The notes below the pieces were generated by a model. That model had not been told where the DNA came from. It made no database searches and saw only the letters and a list, made by a program, of their open reading frames with translations. A program made the translations under genes and the position numbers. This document shows, one piece after another, positions 18,291-27,210 of a DNA stretch of 64,000 nucleotides. Source of the DNA: an uncultured Flavobacteriaceae bacterium. GTDB taxonomy: Bacteria > Bacteroidota > Bacteroidia > Flavobacteriales > Flavobacteriaceae. How positions within the stretch are numbered: the first letter of the stretch is position 1; each line of letters opens with the position of its first letter. The DNA lies in NCBI GenBank assembly GCA_947494695.1, contig CANLWB010000002.1:124001-188000 (forward strand), in the 5' to 3' direction.

Positions 18291-18436
18291 GGGTGTCTAA
18301 AAAGCTGTCATTGAAAACAAAGAGAATAACCGCTTTGAGGTTAAACATCGTTTTATTAAAATGTTGAGATTTTTTTTGACTGCCTGTTCGTCCAACAGGT
18401 AGCCAAAATGACAAGTTTGTAATTTTTTAGACACCC
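18291..18436. repeat. 146-bp inverted-repeat element
   Basis: A 13-bp perfect terminal inverted repeat GGGTGTCTAAAAA (18291-18303) / TTTTTAGACACCC (18424-18436). A second inner pair is TGTCATT (18306-18312) / AATGACA (18407-18413), and a small hairpin CCTGTTCGTCCAACAGG lies in the centre. No coding potential is seen. It resembles a miniature non-autonomous element or a large cruciform repeat located between two same-strand genes. Confidence 0.6.
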
Positions 18437-18496
18437 TCACAAAGATCACTAACATTTAGAAAGTGAGGGGGGGACTTTAAGTTTGATACATTGTAA

Positions 18497-19216
18497 TTAA
18501 GGGTTTGTAGACCATAACGAAGCGCCTTTAAGCATAGCTCTTCTAGGAAGTTTTAAGCCCGCAAGGATTAATTCGGCAAAATCATCAGGTTGTAAAACAT
18601 TGTCATGAGAGCCCTTTTCTAACATACCTAATCCAATGGTCATATCAGATTCAATGGTGCTCGGAGTTAATGTGTTCACTCTAATGTTATTTTTGCGAAC
18701 TTCTTTCATTAGAGATTCAGACATGCCTATAACCGCAAATTTTGAAGCGGAATAGGCAGATATGTTTGCATTTCCATTTAGACCCGCAGTAGAGGATATA
18801 TTTATAATATCACCCTCATTTTTGTTTATTAGATGAGGTAAGACTTCTTTGGTTACATAATACATGCCCATAACGTTGGTCTGAATAATTTGACTCCATA
18901 GGCTAACTTCCATATCGTTAAAGGAGCCAATAGCTGCAATTCCGGCATTATTAACTAAAATATCAACAGAACCCAAAGTGTCTAGAATACTTTTAATACT
19001 TTTTTTAACGTCTTCGTAATTACCAACATCAAATACCGAATAAATAGCCTTAACACCAAATGTCTCCAATTCTGAAACGGTTTCTTTTAAGACGTTTTCA
19101 TTTCTACCCGTTATAGCAACATCGATACCTTCCTTAGCAAATGCCAATGCCGTAGCTTTTCCTAGTCCTCTACCACCTCCGGTTATGATGGCTTTTTTGT
19201 TTTTTAAACTTTTCAT
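18497..19216 (-). CDS. SDR family oxidoreductase (FabG-like)
   Basis: A 239-residue classical short-chain dehydrogenase. The cofactor motif is ITGGGRGLGKATA, with NNAG in VDILVNNAGIAAIG. The catalytic residues are Ser in INISSTAG and the YSASK motif (Tyr and Lys). The sequence is close to the 3-oxoacyl-ACP reductase branch, but the neighbours (beta-propeller/Dabb protein, HbpS-like protein, Crp-like regulator) suggest oxidation or reduction of a small catabolic substrate. The start lies 24 bases from the stop of the propeller gene, consistent with an operon. Confidence 0.85.
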   Translation of the reverse strand: MKSLKNKKAIITGGGRGLGKATALAFAKEGIDVAITGRNENVLKETVSELETFGVKAIYSVFDVGNYEDVKKSIKSILDTLGSVDILVNNAGIAAIGSFNDMEVSLWSQIIQTNVMGMYYVTKEVLPHLINKNEGDIINISSTAGLNGNANISAYSASKFAVIGMSESLMKEVRKNNIRVNTLTPSTIESDMTIGLGMLEKGSHDNVLQPDDFAELILAGLKLPRRAMLKGASLWSTNP

Positions 19217-19240
19217 TTTTTGTCTTTTATAGAAAATTCT

Positions 19241-20764
19241 CTACTTTTCTGTCCAATAATCCATAACTAAAACACCGCCAATAATTGGACCTATTTTACT
19301 AACTAAATCTAAATGAGCTTTGTGAAACAGGTAAATTTCTCTGGCGTGTTCATTTTTAAAGGTTACAGTAAAACAATGGGTGAAACCATTACTATGGCCT
19401 TCGGTACTGTCATTTAACCCGCCTTCTATATTTACTATTTCGGGAATTTCATTTTTAAGATTTAAAAATGTTTCCACAGCCTCGTCTATTTGATCTTGAG
19501 TTGCTTCCTCCTTATATTTTAGGTTTACTATATGTCTTAAGACTTTACCCGCTCTATCAATTTTTGGAGCTACTTGGTATGTGGCAACTTTTCCTAAATC
19601 AAACCTAAAAGAACCTGCTATCAAGTAATTAGTGTCTTCAATTCTATGTGATCTTAAACCGTAATAAATTGAAAAACCAGTTTCCAAGTAGTTCATGGGC
19701 GTTAAAATACCTTCTTTACTTAGTTTACATAATTGAATACTTTCATCATCTCTTGTTCCCACTGCCAAAATAGCTTCTTCACCGTTTGCTGAAACGACTT
19801 CAATTCTGGTTTGACCTTGCAATTTGGTGTTTTCATCATCTTTTAAAACAAAATGTGGTTTCAAAGCACCATTTTTGCCAATCTTAAAAACGCTTACACC
19901 ATCTCCATGGTACACAAAATTTGGTCTTTTAATAAAGTTTCCACGCTTGTAATACTTATGATGTCTATGTCCAACAATAACATAGTGATTGTTTTCCAAT
20001 GTTACTCCTGTCACAGGATAAGTACCAGTTAAAAACCGATCTGTTGTATTATCACCTATGTTATTAATGTTTTTGAATGTCCCATTCTCATAAACTCTAA
20101 AACTACTTATACCATTGTCTTGAAACCCGCCAGTGTATAAAAAGGTTTTTCCCTTTATTTTAACGGTATACATGCCTATTATTCCATCTGTATGTATGGT
20201 CTCATTATCTTTAAGAGATTGTACGTGTGTTAATTTTCCATCTCCATGTATTTTAAAACAGCTAAGCCCAGGAGTATCTTCCAGACCACCGATAAAGAGG
20301 TAAGACGATTGATTCATATGAATCACCTGTAAGGTGATCGCAGTACCAAGGTGCGTCTCGTCGGTGTCTTCCACCAAAAAAACACGTTCCAGAGACCCAT
20401 TGTTTAAAATTTTAAACGTCTCAATGGCATCTCCATGTTTATTAGCAACAAATAGAAAGTCTGTTCCGCCAATATTATCGGCAACCATTCCTCTTGCCGG
20501 CCCCTTTTTCTTATAGAGTTCGTGATTACTTATAGGGGTTAGCTTACCCTCCCTATTTAAACTAAAAACATCAATATTACCGAAACCACCGGCATAGACG
20601 AAATGGGAATCACCTTTTTTATAACTTGTAACGGTGACTGTATTGTTTGCAGAAATATTTTGGAAATCTTTTCTGTAAAGCATAAGGTCATTAGAAACCT
20701 GAGATAAACAGATTTTAGATAAAAGTAATGCTATAATAAAAACGCCCTTTTTCATAGTATTCAT
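19241..20764 (-). CDS. Exported beta-propeller fused to a Dabb domain
   Basis: A 507-residue secreted protein with a signal peptide (SKICLSQ). Residues ~30-400 have repeated propeller blades of the lactonase-like type, such as YVYAGGFGNIDVFSLNREGKLTP and ISSFRVYENGTF. The C-terminal ~105 residues (VLRHIVNLKYKEEATQDQIDEAVETF and the FTVTFKNEHAREIYLFHKAH segment) are a stress-responsive Dabb alpha/beta-barrel. I do not know of this exact fusion as a characterised enzyme. Starts at residue 1 or residue 4 (MKKGVF) are both possible. It lies between the HbpS-like and SDR genes on one strand and is likely in one operon. Confidence 0.75.
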   Translation of the reverse strand: MNTMKKGVFIIALLLSKICLSQVSNDLMLYRKDFQNISANNTVTVTSYKKGDSHFVYAGGFGNIDVFSLNREGKLTPISNHELYKKKGPARGMVADNIGGTDFLFVANKHGDAIETFKILNNGSLERVFLVEDTDETHLGTAITLQVIHMNQSSYLFIGGLEDTPGLSCFKIHGDGKLTHVQSLKDNETIHTDGIIGMYTVKIKGKTFLYTGGFQDNGISSFRVYENGTFKNINNIGDNTTDRFLTGTYPVTGVTLENNHYVIVGHRHHKYYKRGNFIKRPNFVYHGDGVSVFKIGKNGALKPHFVLKDDENTKLQGQTRIEVVSANGEEAILAVGTRDDESIQLCKLSKEGILTPMNYLETGFSIYYGLRSHRIEDTNYLIAGSFRFDLGKVATYQVAPKIDRAGKVLRHIVNLKYKEEATQDQIDEAVETFLNLKNEIPEIVNIEGGLNDSTEGHSNGFTHCFTVTFKNEHAREIYLFHKAHLDLVSKIGPIIGGVLVMDYWTEK

Positions 20765-20790
20765 AATTTTAATCCTTTAAATTCAATAGA

Positions 20791-21273
20791 TTACTTTAGT
20801 ATTGATAGTGCTCCCGAAGAAGCAATCTCATGATCTTGTTCTATGGTACCACCACTAACCCCAATGGCACCGATAATTTTTCCTTCTTTATTTTTAATAG
20901 GCACACCTCCCGGGAATGTTATTAAACCACCATTAGAATGCTCTATATTATAAATAATACCACCAGGTTGTGTTAGTTTTCCTATATCGCCCGTAGCAGC
21001 ATTAAAGTATCTTGAGGTTTTTGCTTTTTTTATAGCCACATCAATGCTTCCCAAATAAGACTCATCTAAACGTATAAAGGCTTTTAAGTTAGCTCCAGCG
21101 TCTACAACGGCTATATTCACTAATACTTGAGAGTCTTCCGCTTTTTTCTTTGCAGCTAAAAGTGCCTTAAGCGCTTCTTCATGTGTGAGATCGTTAGCTA
21201 TTTGCGCGTGTAAGGGAGCTAGTGATATTAATAATAGTCCAATACAAATTTTAAAATGTTTATACGAATTCAT
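20791..21273 (-). CDS. Exported GlcG/HbpS-like heme-binding domain protein
   Basis: A 160-residue protein with a signal peptide (LLLISLAPLHAQ) and a GlcG/HbpS domain: LTHEEALKALLAAKKKAED, VVDAGANLKAFIRLD, AIKKAKTSRYF and GAIGVSGGTIEQDHEIA. HbpS-like proteins bind heme or small cofactors; others of the family sit in glycolate or diol catabolic operons. The ATG at 21273 is chosen because the signal peptide begins there; an upstream in-frame ATG at 21330 adds unrelated residues. It is first in the putative operon with the propeller/Dabb and SDR genes. Confidence 0.82.
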   Translation of the reverse strand: MNSYKHFKICIGLLLISLAPLHAQIANDLTHEEALKALLAAKKKAEDSQVLVNIAVVDAGANLKAFIRLDESYLGSIDVAIKKAKTSRYFNAATGDIGKLTQPGGIIYNIEHSNGGLITFPGGVPIKNKEGKIIGAIGVSGGTIEQDHEIASSGALSILK

Positions 21274-21449
21274 GATCCCTAATATAATTGTTATTGTTAA
21301 TAATTCTGCTTTAGGAATGGTTCTTAACATCTATAAACTTATAATAATTTTAAAGGTCATAGATGGTATACCATTGCAAAGCACAAAAATTAAAAACCAA
21401 TTTAAAAAAACAGTTGAACTTGTTCAACTTGATAAATATTTTGCAGGAT

Positions 21450-22022
21450 TTAGGACTGCTTTTTGATCTTGCTTAAAAATTCGTGAGTAATGCCCAAATA
21501 GCTCGCAATTTGTTTATCTGTGATTTTAGAAGAGATATCGGGGTACGTCGTATCGAAATAATGATAACGTTCTTTTGCTGTGAGACAATGGTTGCGTATT
21601 AAACGCCTTTGCCAGGCAACCAGAGCTTTTTGAGACATGACTCTAAAAAGTTTTTCTACCGAGGGAAAGGCATCGTATAGTGCCAATTTATCTGACCTTT
21701 TTATTAAAAGCACTTTACTATCTTCTAAGGCCTGAATGTTGAGGTTAGATGGTGTTTGGTTCATAAAACTATCAATGTCCATGAGCCACCAGTCTTTCGC
21801 TGCAAAATACAAGGTGTTTTCGTTTCCTTTTTTGTCTATAGTAAAGATTCTAAAACAACCCTCCAAAACGAAACCTTCGAATTTGCAGATGTCCCCCTGA
21901 GTTAGCAGAAATGCTCGTTTTGTAATAGACTTCGGGTAGAAATGTTTACAAACTTGTTCTAATTCAGCATTAGAAATCGGGGCGTTTTTTTTAATATTTT
22001 GTTTTAATAAATCCTTATCCAT
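21450..22022 (-). CDS. Crp/Fnr-family transcriptional regulator
   Basis: A 190-residue regulator with an N-terminal cyclic-nucleotide-binding-like beta-roll (about residues 20-120, with LLTQGDICKFEGFVLEGCFRIF) and a C-terminal helix-turn-helix (KITDKQIASYLGITHEFLSKIKK). It is the short Bacteroidota type. It lies 177 bases upstream of the HbpS-like gene on the same strand and may control that operon; this is inference from position. The effector is unknown. Confidence 0.85.
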   Translation of the reverse strand: MDKDLLKQNIKKNAPISNAELEQVCKHFYPKSITKRAFLLTQGDICKFEGFVLEGCFRIFTIDKKGNENTLYFAAKDWWLMDIDSFMNQTPSNLNIQALEDSKVLLIKRSDKLALYDAFPSVEKLFRVMSQKALVAWQRRLIRNHCLTAKERYHYFDTTYPDISSKITDKQIASYLGITHEFLSKIKKQS

Positions 22023-22080
22023 CCTAATATAAATACGCGTTAAAAGTGCGATGGGAATTTACTGTTTTTTGATTCGGTAT

Positions 22081-22124
22081 AAAAAAAAGAGACCCTAAAA
22101 ATTAAACTTGATTTTTAGGGCCTC
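22081..22124 (-). terminator. Terminator after the PEP carboxykinase-like gene
   Basis: GAGACCCTAAAAAT (22089-22102) pairs with ATTTTTAGGGCCTC (22111-22124) with one mismatch and an 8-base loop. On the minus strand it is followed by TCTTTTTTTT. It lies 27 bases beyond the stop of the 1150-residue gene. Confidence 0.85.
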
Positions 22125-22150
22125 TTTAAAAGCTAGTTTAAGGTACTAAA

Positions 22151-25100
22151 TTATGTCCTGTATAGTGGATCTGCTCCAATAGTACCAACTAAACTATCTA
22201 AGTAAGAAACAGATTTAACGTTATTGTAAGATTGTTTTACCGATTCCAGACGGTCTTTAATGTTCATTTCGGCGACCAATAAACTATTGTTTGGTTCGGC
22301 TATAAACGATTCTAAATAGTCTATTTGAGATTTGTAAAACTTGATGTCCTTTTGTTGTTTCAACTTCAGGCGGTCTTTATACCAATCGCTATTTAATACA
22401 TAGGCTCTATCGAAATATTTTCGCAATTCAGGATCACTAATATCTTTACCTTCATATGTTCCATATGCCATGATATGCAATAATATTTTTAAAGGTGGTA
22501 TAGCTGCTTCAGCACTACCATCTTCAAAATAGTTAAGGGCTACTTTCTGTTGCGCCTCAACGATATTATTAATACCGTCAACATAATCTTCCAAGCCTTG
22601 AAGTTCTGGTTTTAGCATGCGTTCGCTAAATACGGCTGTAGGCTCATCGAATATGCGGTTTAGACATAATAGATCAAATTTTCTGGTAATTCTATACCCT
22701 AAACGGCTAGCCAAAACCTTTTGCCCTTTGTATTCGAAATCCTCAAGTTTTTCTAATGAACCGTTTGCAATAAGATTTTCGGGATCCCGGTCCTCTGGAG
22801 TCATTCTCGCCCAGATTTCGGGAATTAATAAACTCACATCATGGTCTATTTTGTTTTCGGCACCCACATAACCTGCCGCTGTACTAAACCCATTAGACTC
22901 TGTTAAAATATGCGATAGTAAAGCATTGTTTAAGTCTGTTGTTGGTGTTAACATATTAAATGGAGCTTTGGTAAGTGCTCCCTCAGAACCTGCTCCTGTT
23001 GTAGATGGTGATTTGCCTGTTAAACTACAAACAAAATCCATAAACAGTTCGGGAGTTTCCTGATAGTGAATGGGGTTGTAAACGGCTAAAGGTCTAATGC
23101 CGGCTTTTCTATCTACCGGGTTGTTTCTTCTACCGGGAAGAACGGCATTTACAACATGAATTACAGGGTCTTCGGGTTTAATTTTTCTACGTAAACGTAC
23201 CCCAATATCTGAAACATATGAAGCTTCATTTTCATTATAAAATCTGTTTGGCTCTAAATAACGCGGGTTTTTGGTTGGTAAACCACCTTCAATAATTCTT
23301 GGGTGCGATGGCAAAACAAATTGTTCTTCATCATTTTTACTATTAATAATTTCAAGTATAAAATCTTTAACAGGTTGTGTGTACTTGTCAAAATTAATCG
23401 TGTCCTCATAAATGGTGATGGCATCTTCTTTAGTTAACATCTCATAATTTGTTAAGAATCTACCATCTGAAATGATATCTAATTCGGCAATCTTATCGTA
23501 TCCTCTAACGATAGCTTCATCGGGTCTTTGGAATAAATGTGCCTCACAATTTATCAATACTTTTACACTTGGGTTGTTAAATTCTGGATTCAAGTCTTTA
23601 AACTGATCTCTTGGAAGTGTAATAGATGCGGAGATATCGTCTTCGGTTTGAATTTTTTCACTTGCCGAAAAATCTGAACGCAGTTTATTAAGCATCCAAT
23701 TACCATTTTGATTGAAACCGATACGAACGTAACTACCAACAACAGGATTATTGTTATAAATCAAGGACGTCCCTTTAACACCATTAACAATTTCAACAGA
23801 CATCATGTCTTTCCAGTTCAGGTTGGCGCCATGAGCCTGTCTAAATAAACGTTTCACAAACAGTACCAATGAGCGTATATGTACGGGAATATTTTTTAAC
23901 CATGCATTGAATTCATCAGAGTTGTCTTCAGAGGGCGTTAATAATTTTACAACCGATCCTAAGGTTCTTTTTTCACTTAAGAATGATCTTGATTTGGGTC
24001 TGTTGGGATCATTTATTTTCCACCTTGTAGAATAATCGAATTCAATAATTTCATCAGCTTTTTTAAAATCCGCTTCTATATCATGAATGTTGAACGTGCT
24101 ATAGGTGATCGCATTTTGCATGGATTTTGAAATCTCCGATTTCCCGCCACCAGATACGGTACAAGGTTTATGACAAAATATGCCCTCTGGGAATGTTTCT
24201 ATCATTCGCCATAAATTAATAGAGGGGTGTTTTTCTAATCGCAGTTTATTCCCAGATGGATGTACATACGTTTTAAATGGCGACAATGTTAACTTTTGTT
24301 CCTTACCATTATAATCCCATGTAATACTGTTTTTATTAATATTGAAATAAGCATGTTCTGGAATATAAACTACATTGGAATATGTTTTATCCACCGCATA
24401 ATTCTCGGGTTTGACCTCGATGTTATTTGCCAATAAGGTTTTAACGTCTTCAAAAGTGTGGTTTAGTCCATAACTTCTAGAATAGTCTTTACCATTTACG
24501 GTGTCTCCCATAATACGTCTTGCATATGCAATGGCACCACCAGCATGTTCTTCCTCTACTAAGCCATATAGGTTAGCAGAGTAGCTTATTTGGGTTTTAA
24601 TTTCCTTTTTAGAGTACCCATAGTAGTTATCTGCGATTAAGGTAACTACAACACCTCTGTCGTCTCTACAGGTTAATTTAAAAGCTCGGCCATCATTATA
24701 GAATTCGTTTTCATCTTTCCAGCACATGCCGTCTTTACGCTGACGTTTTGTAGCATCATCGTAATGTGGTAATCCAACATCCTTTTTCTTCAAAGCTTTT
24801 AAATGAGGTGCTAAAATTATGCAACCCGTATGCCCTGTCCAATGAGCAGTATCTAAAGCGGCATCGTTTTGAGCCAAATTAGGATCTCCCGCATTACCAA
24901 AAATATTTTCAACAAAATCTAAATTACTAACTAAGTTGCCCGGAGCAAAAAAACGGACTTCTAAAGATTTTTTATTGATGATGCCTTTAACCTCTGGGCA
25001 AACGGTTGGCCTTAGTAGCATAGACACTATAACTTTGGCTTTCTCTTTTTTGTTAGCCGTAAATGGTAATACTTTTAACTCGTCTGGAGCATTAAAAGCA

Positions 25101-25603
25101 GCATTTAAGAAATGGGCTAACACAATTTTTGGCACTTCTTTTTTATCCAGTGGCACAGGGAGATCCCCCTCTACAATGTGAAAAGTACCTTTTGTAGTCC
25201 TTTTGTCATGCAACGGATTGTTTAAAATGCCTTGCTTTAGCCTTTTGGAATTAACCAAATCACTTTGAAAAGAGTTTCCATCTGGCGGTAAACTGGCTTC
25301 CCTGGCTTGTCCTTTTTTTGATAAAATAAGGGTGTCATTTGGCAATAGGTATGGTTTGTCAAAAGACACATCTTTTAAATAATCATTAATAAAGTTTTGT
25401 ATTCTGGCGTCTGCAGGTGATTGATGATTAGCCAGAAGCCGTGATTTTTCTCGAATGCTCTTTATTAATCCGCTGGTTAATTCTTCAAACTTTGGGTCGC
25501 AAAACGTTTCTTTACTACCTTTTTCATCTGTGAAGGTTGGTTGTCCAATAGACGCTAACTTTAAGTTGATAGATTGAACAATATCTTTTTTTAATTTTTT
25601 CAT
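22151..25603 (-). CDS. Probable PPi-dependent phosphoenolpyruvate carboxykinase
   Basis: A 1150-residue cytoplasmic protein without a signal peptide. Length and motifs fit the PPi-type PEP carboxykinases of Entamoeba, Propionibacterium and scattered other bacteria, which interconvert PEP and oxaloacetate using pyrophosphate rather than a nucleotide. The key segments are a glycine-rich kinase-type loop PCTVSGGGKSEISKS near residue 485 and CSLTGKSPSTTGAGSEGALTK near 855-875. There are many conserved Trp/His/Arg-rich stretches (DAALDTAHWTGHTGCI). Recognition is from memory of the family. A strong terminator follows and a -7 box precedes it, so it is a single-gene unit. If wrong, it is a large conserved protein of unknown function. 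Confidence 0.7.
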   Translation of the reverse strand: MKKLKKDIVQSINLKLASIGQPTFTDEKGSKETFCDPKFEELTSGLIKSIREKSRLLANHQSPADARIQNFINDYLKDVSFDKPYLLPNDTLILSKKGQAREASLPPDGNSFQSDLVNSKRLKQGILNNPLHDKRTTKGTFHIVEGDLPVPLDKKEVPKIVLAHFLNAAFNAPDELKVLPFTANKKEKAKVIVSMLLRPTVCPEVKGIINKKSLEVRFFAPGNLVSNLDFVENIFGNAGDPNLAQNDAALDTAHWTGHTGCIILAPHLKALKKKDVGLPHYDDATKRQRKDGMCWKDENEFYNDGRAFKLTCRDDRGVVVTLIADNYYGYSKKEIKTQISYSANLYGLVEEEHAGGAIAYARRIMGDTVNGKDYSRSYGLNHTFEDVKTLLANNIEVKPENYAVDKTYSNVVYIPEHAYFNINKNSITWDYNGKEQKLTLSPFKTYVHPSGNKLRLEKHPSINLWRMIETFPEGIFCHKPCTVSGGGKSEISKSMQNAITYSTFNIHDIEADFKKADEIIEFDYSTRWKINDPNRPKSRSFLSEKRTLGSVVKLLTPSEDNSDEFNAWLKNIPVHIRSLVLFVKRLFRQAHGANLNWKDMMSVEIVNGVKGTSLIYNNNPVVGSYVRIGFNQNGNWMLNKLRSDFSASEKIQTEDDISASITLPRDQFKDLNPEFNNPSVKVLINCEAHLFQRPDEAIVRGYDKIAELDIISDGRFLTNYEMLTKEDAITIYEDTINFDKYTQPVKDFILEIINSKNDEEQFVLPSHPRIIEGGLPTKNPRYLEPNRFYNENEASYVSDIGVRLRRKIKPEDPVIHVVNAVLPGRRNNPVDRKAGIRPLAVYNPIHYQETPELFMDFVCSLTGKSPSTTGAGSEGALTKAPFNMLTPTTDLNNALLSHILTESNGFSTAAGYVGAENKIDHDVSLLIPEIWARMTPEDRDPENLIANGSLEKLEDFEYKGQKVLASRLGYRITRKFDLLCLNRIFDEPTAVFSERMLKPELQGLEDYVDGINNIVEAQQKVALNYFEDGSAEAAIPPLKILLHIMAYGTYEGKDISDPELRKYFDRAYVLNSDWYKDRLKLKQQKDIKFYKSQIDYLESFIAEPNNSLLVAEMNIKDRLESVKQSYNNVKSVSYLDSLVGTIGADPLYRT

Positions 25604-25649
25604 AAGTTCTAACTTTGCTAACTATATTATAATTCATTGTTCTTTGTAG

Positions 25650-25657
25650 CAAAGTTA
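25650..25657 (-). promoter_or_regulatory. Candidate -7 box inside an inverted repeat upstream of the PEPCK-like gene
   Basis: On the minus strand, TAACTTTG (complement of 25650-25657) matches TAnnTTTG, 46 bases before the start codon. The box is part of an 11-bp inverted repeat CTAACTTTGCT (25609-25619) / AGCAAAGTTAG (25648-25658), which could be an operator or an mRNA leader hairpin. Confidence 0.4.
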
Positions 25658-25737
25658 GTCCCCGGAGATTTTAAAAAAACTGTCAAAAGTCATGTTGCCC
25701 CTATATTTTTCACTAAAACGATATAGTGGAGTAAGTG

Positions 25738-25897
25738 TAGCTAAATCAATATTAAATGGCATTTTAGATTTACCAAGAAAAAACTTAAAGTTTAAGGCGA
25801 AAAACGCAGGCATAGCCTTAGCTAAGTTGAGGCTTTTTAACGAAAAAAATTAAGTTTTTTCGGTGAAGATTGATGTTATTTAATATTGATTTAGCTA
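25738..25897. repeat. 160-bp element with 20-bp perfect inverted ends
   Basis: This fills most of the 319-base gap between the PEPCK-like and acyl-CoA dehydrogenase genes. TAGCTAAATCAATATTAAAT (25738-25757) is the exact reverse complement of 25878-25897. Inside is a second pair, AAAAAACTTAA / TTAAGTTTTTT, and a smaller one around GCCTTAGCTAAGTTGAGGC. The whole stretch can fold into one long stem or cruciform. No open frame is seen. It could be a miniature element or a double terminator/attenuator. Confidence 0.65.
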
Positions 25898-25922
25898 TAA
25901 GTTTTAAAGTTGAGAATCTACG

Positions 25923-27101
25923 TTATTTAAAAGCATTTAATCCGGTAATATCTAAACCGGTAATAAGTAAATGTATATCGTGAGTGCCTTCGTAAGTAAT
26001 TACACTTTCAAGATTCATGGCGTGACGCATTATACTATATTCGCCAGTAATTCCCATTCCACCAAGCATTTGCCTAGCTTCACGAGCAATATTAATAGCC
26101 ATGTCCACATTATTTCTTTTAGCCATAGATATTTGAGCTGAAGTCGCCTTTCCTTCATTTCTTAGAACACCAAGTCTCCAGGTAAGTAATTGTGCTTTTG
26201 TAATTTCAGTAATCATTTCGGCCAGTTTTTTTTGTTGCAGTTGAAACTGCCCAATAGGTTTGCCAAACTGAATACGTTCTTTGCTATACCTAAGCGCTGT
26301 ATCGTAGCAATCCATAGCGGCTCCAATGGCACCCCATGCAATACCATATCTGGCAGAATCTAGACATTTGAGAGGTGCGCCTAAACCAGATTTATTAGGA
26401 AGTAAATTGTCTTTAGGGACTTTTACATTATCAAATATAAGTTCACCCGTTGCAGAGGCGCGCAATGACCATTTGTTATGCGTTTCGGGGGTTGTAAACC
26501 CTTCCATGCCACGCTCCACGATCAAGCCATGAATACGCCCTTCTTCATTTTTTGCCCACACAACAGCGACCTGTGCAAATGGCGCATTGCTAATCCACAT
26601 TTTAGCACCATTCAAAAGATAATGATCACCCATGTCTTTATAATGGGTTACCATACCTCCAGGATTACTTCCATGATCGGGTTCTGTTAAGCCAAAGCAC
26701 CCCATCCATTCACCACTCGCTAATTTAGGTAAATACTTCTGACGCTGTTCTTCATTTCCGTATTTCCAAATAGGATACATAACTAATGAGGATTGTACTG
26801 AAGCCGTACTTCTCACACCAGAGTCTCCACGTTCTATTTCTTGCATAATTAAGCCATAAGAAATCTGGTCTAATCCGGCTCCTCCATATTCCATAGGAAT
26901 ATAGGGGCCAAAGGCTCCAATTTCTGCCAATCCATTTATAATTTGCATTGGGAATTCGGCTTTTTGAGCATAGTCTTCAATAATAGGAGAAACCTCGCGT
27001 TTTACCCATTCTCTGGCGGCATCGCGCACTAATTTATGTTCATCCGTAAGTAACTCATTCAGGTTATAATAATCTGGAGCTTCAAATAAGTCTGGTCGCA
27101 T
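25923..27101 (-). CDS. Acyl-CoA dehydrogenase, glutaryl-CoA dehydrogenase type
   Basis: A 392-residue FAD-dependent acyl-CoA dehydrogenase. FAD/substrate motifs are GCFGLTEPDHGSNPGGM and LNGAKMWISNAPFA, and RIQFGKPIGQFQLQQKKLA and ARQMLGGMGITGEY are also typical. The catalytic base lies in ITYEGTHDIHLLI (Glu), placed as in glutaryl-CoA dehydrogenases. The predicted reaction is oxidative decarboxylation of glutaryl-CoA to crotonyl-CoA in lysine/tryptophan breakdown; another acyl-CoA is possible. Length matches the family. It has no clear operon partner. Confidence 0.85.
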   Translation of the reverse strand: MRPDLFEAPDYYNLNELLTDEHKLVRDAAREWVKREVSPIIEDYAQKAEFPMQIINGLAEIGAFGPYIPMEYGGAGLDQISYGLIMQEIERGDSGVRSTASVQSSLVMYPIWKYGNEEQRQKYLPKLASGEWMGCFGLTEPDHGSNPGGMVTHYKDMGDHYLLNGAKMWISNAPFAQVAVVWAKNEEGRIHGLIVERGMEGFTTPETHNKWSLRASATGELIFDNVKVPKDNLLPNKSGLGAPLKCLDSARYGIAWGAIGAAMDCYDTALRYSKERIQFGKPIGQFQLQQKKLAEMITEITKAQLLTWRLGVLRNEGKATSAQISMAKRNNVDMAINIAREARQMLGGMGITGEYSIMRHAMNLESVITYEGTHDIHLLITGLDITGLNAFK

Positions 27102-27210
27102 AAAGACTAAATTTAAGTGTGTTTTTGAATCAAATTTTTAACAAAAACGTTGTTTTTTTATTAATTCAATATTTTTAAAGCTCAAATTTAGTCAATTCGT
27201 AGCGATTCAA

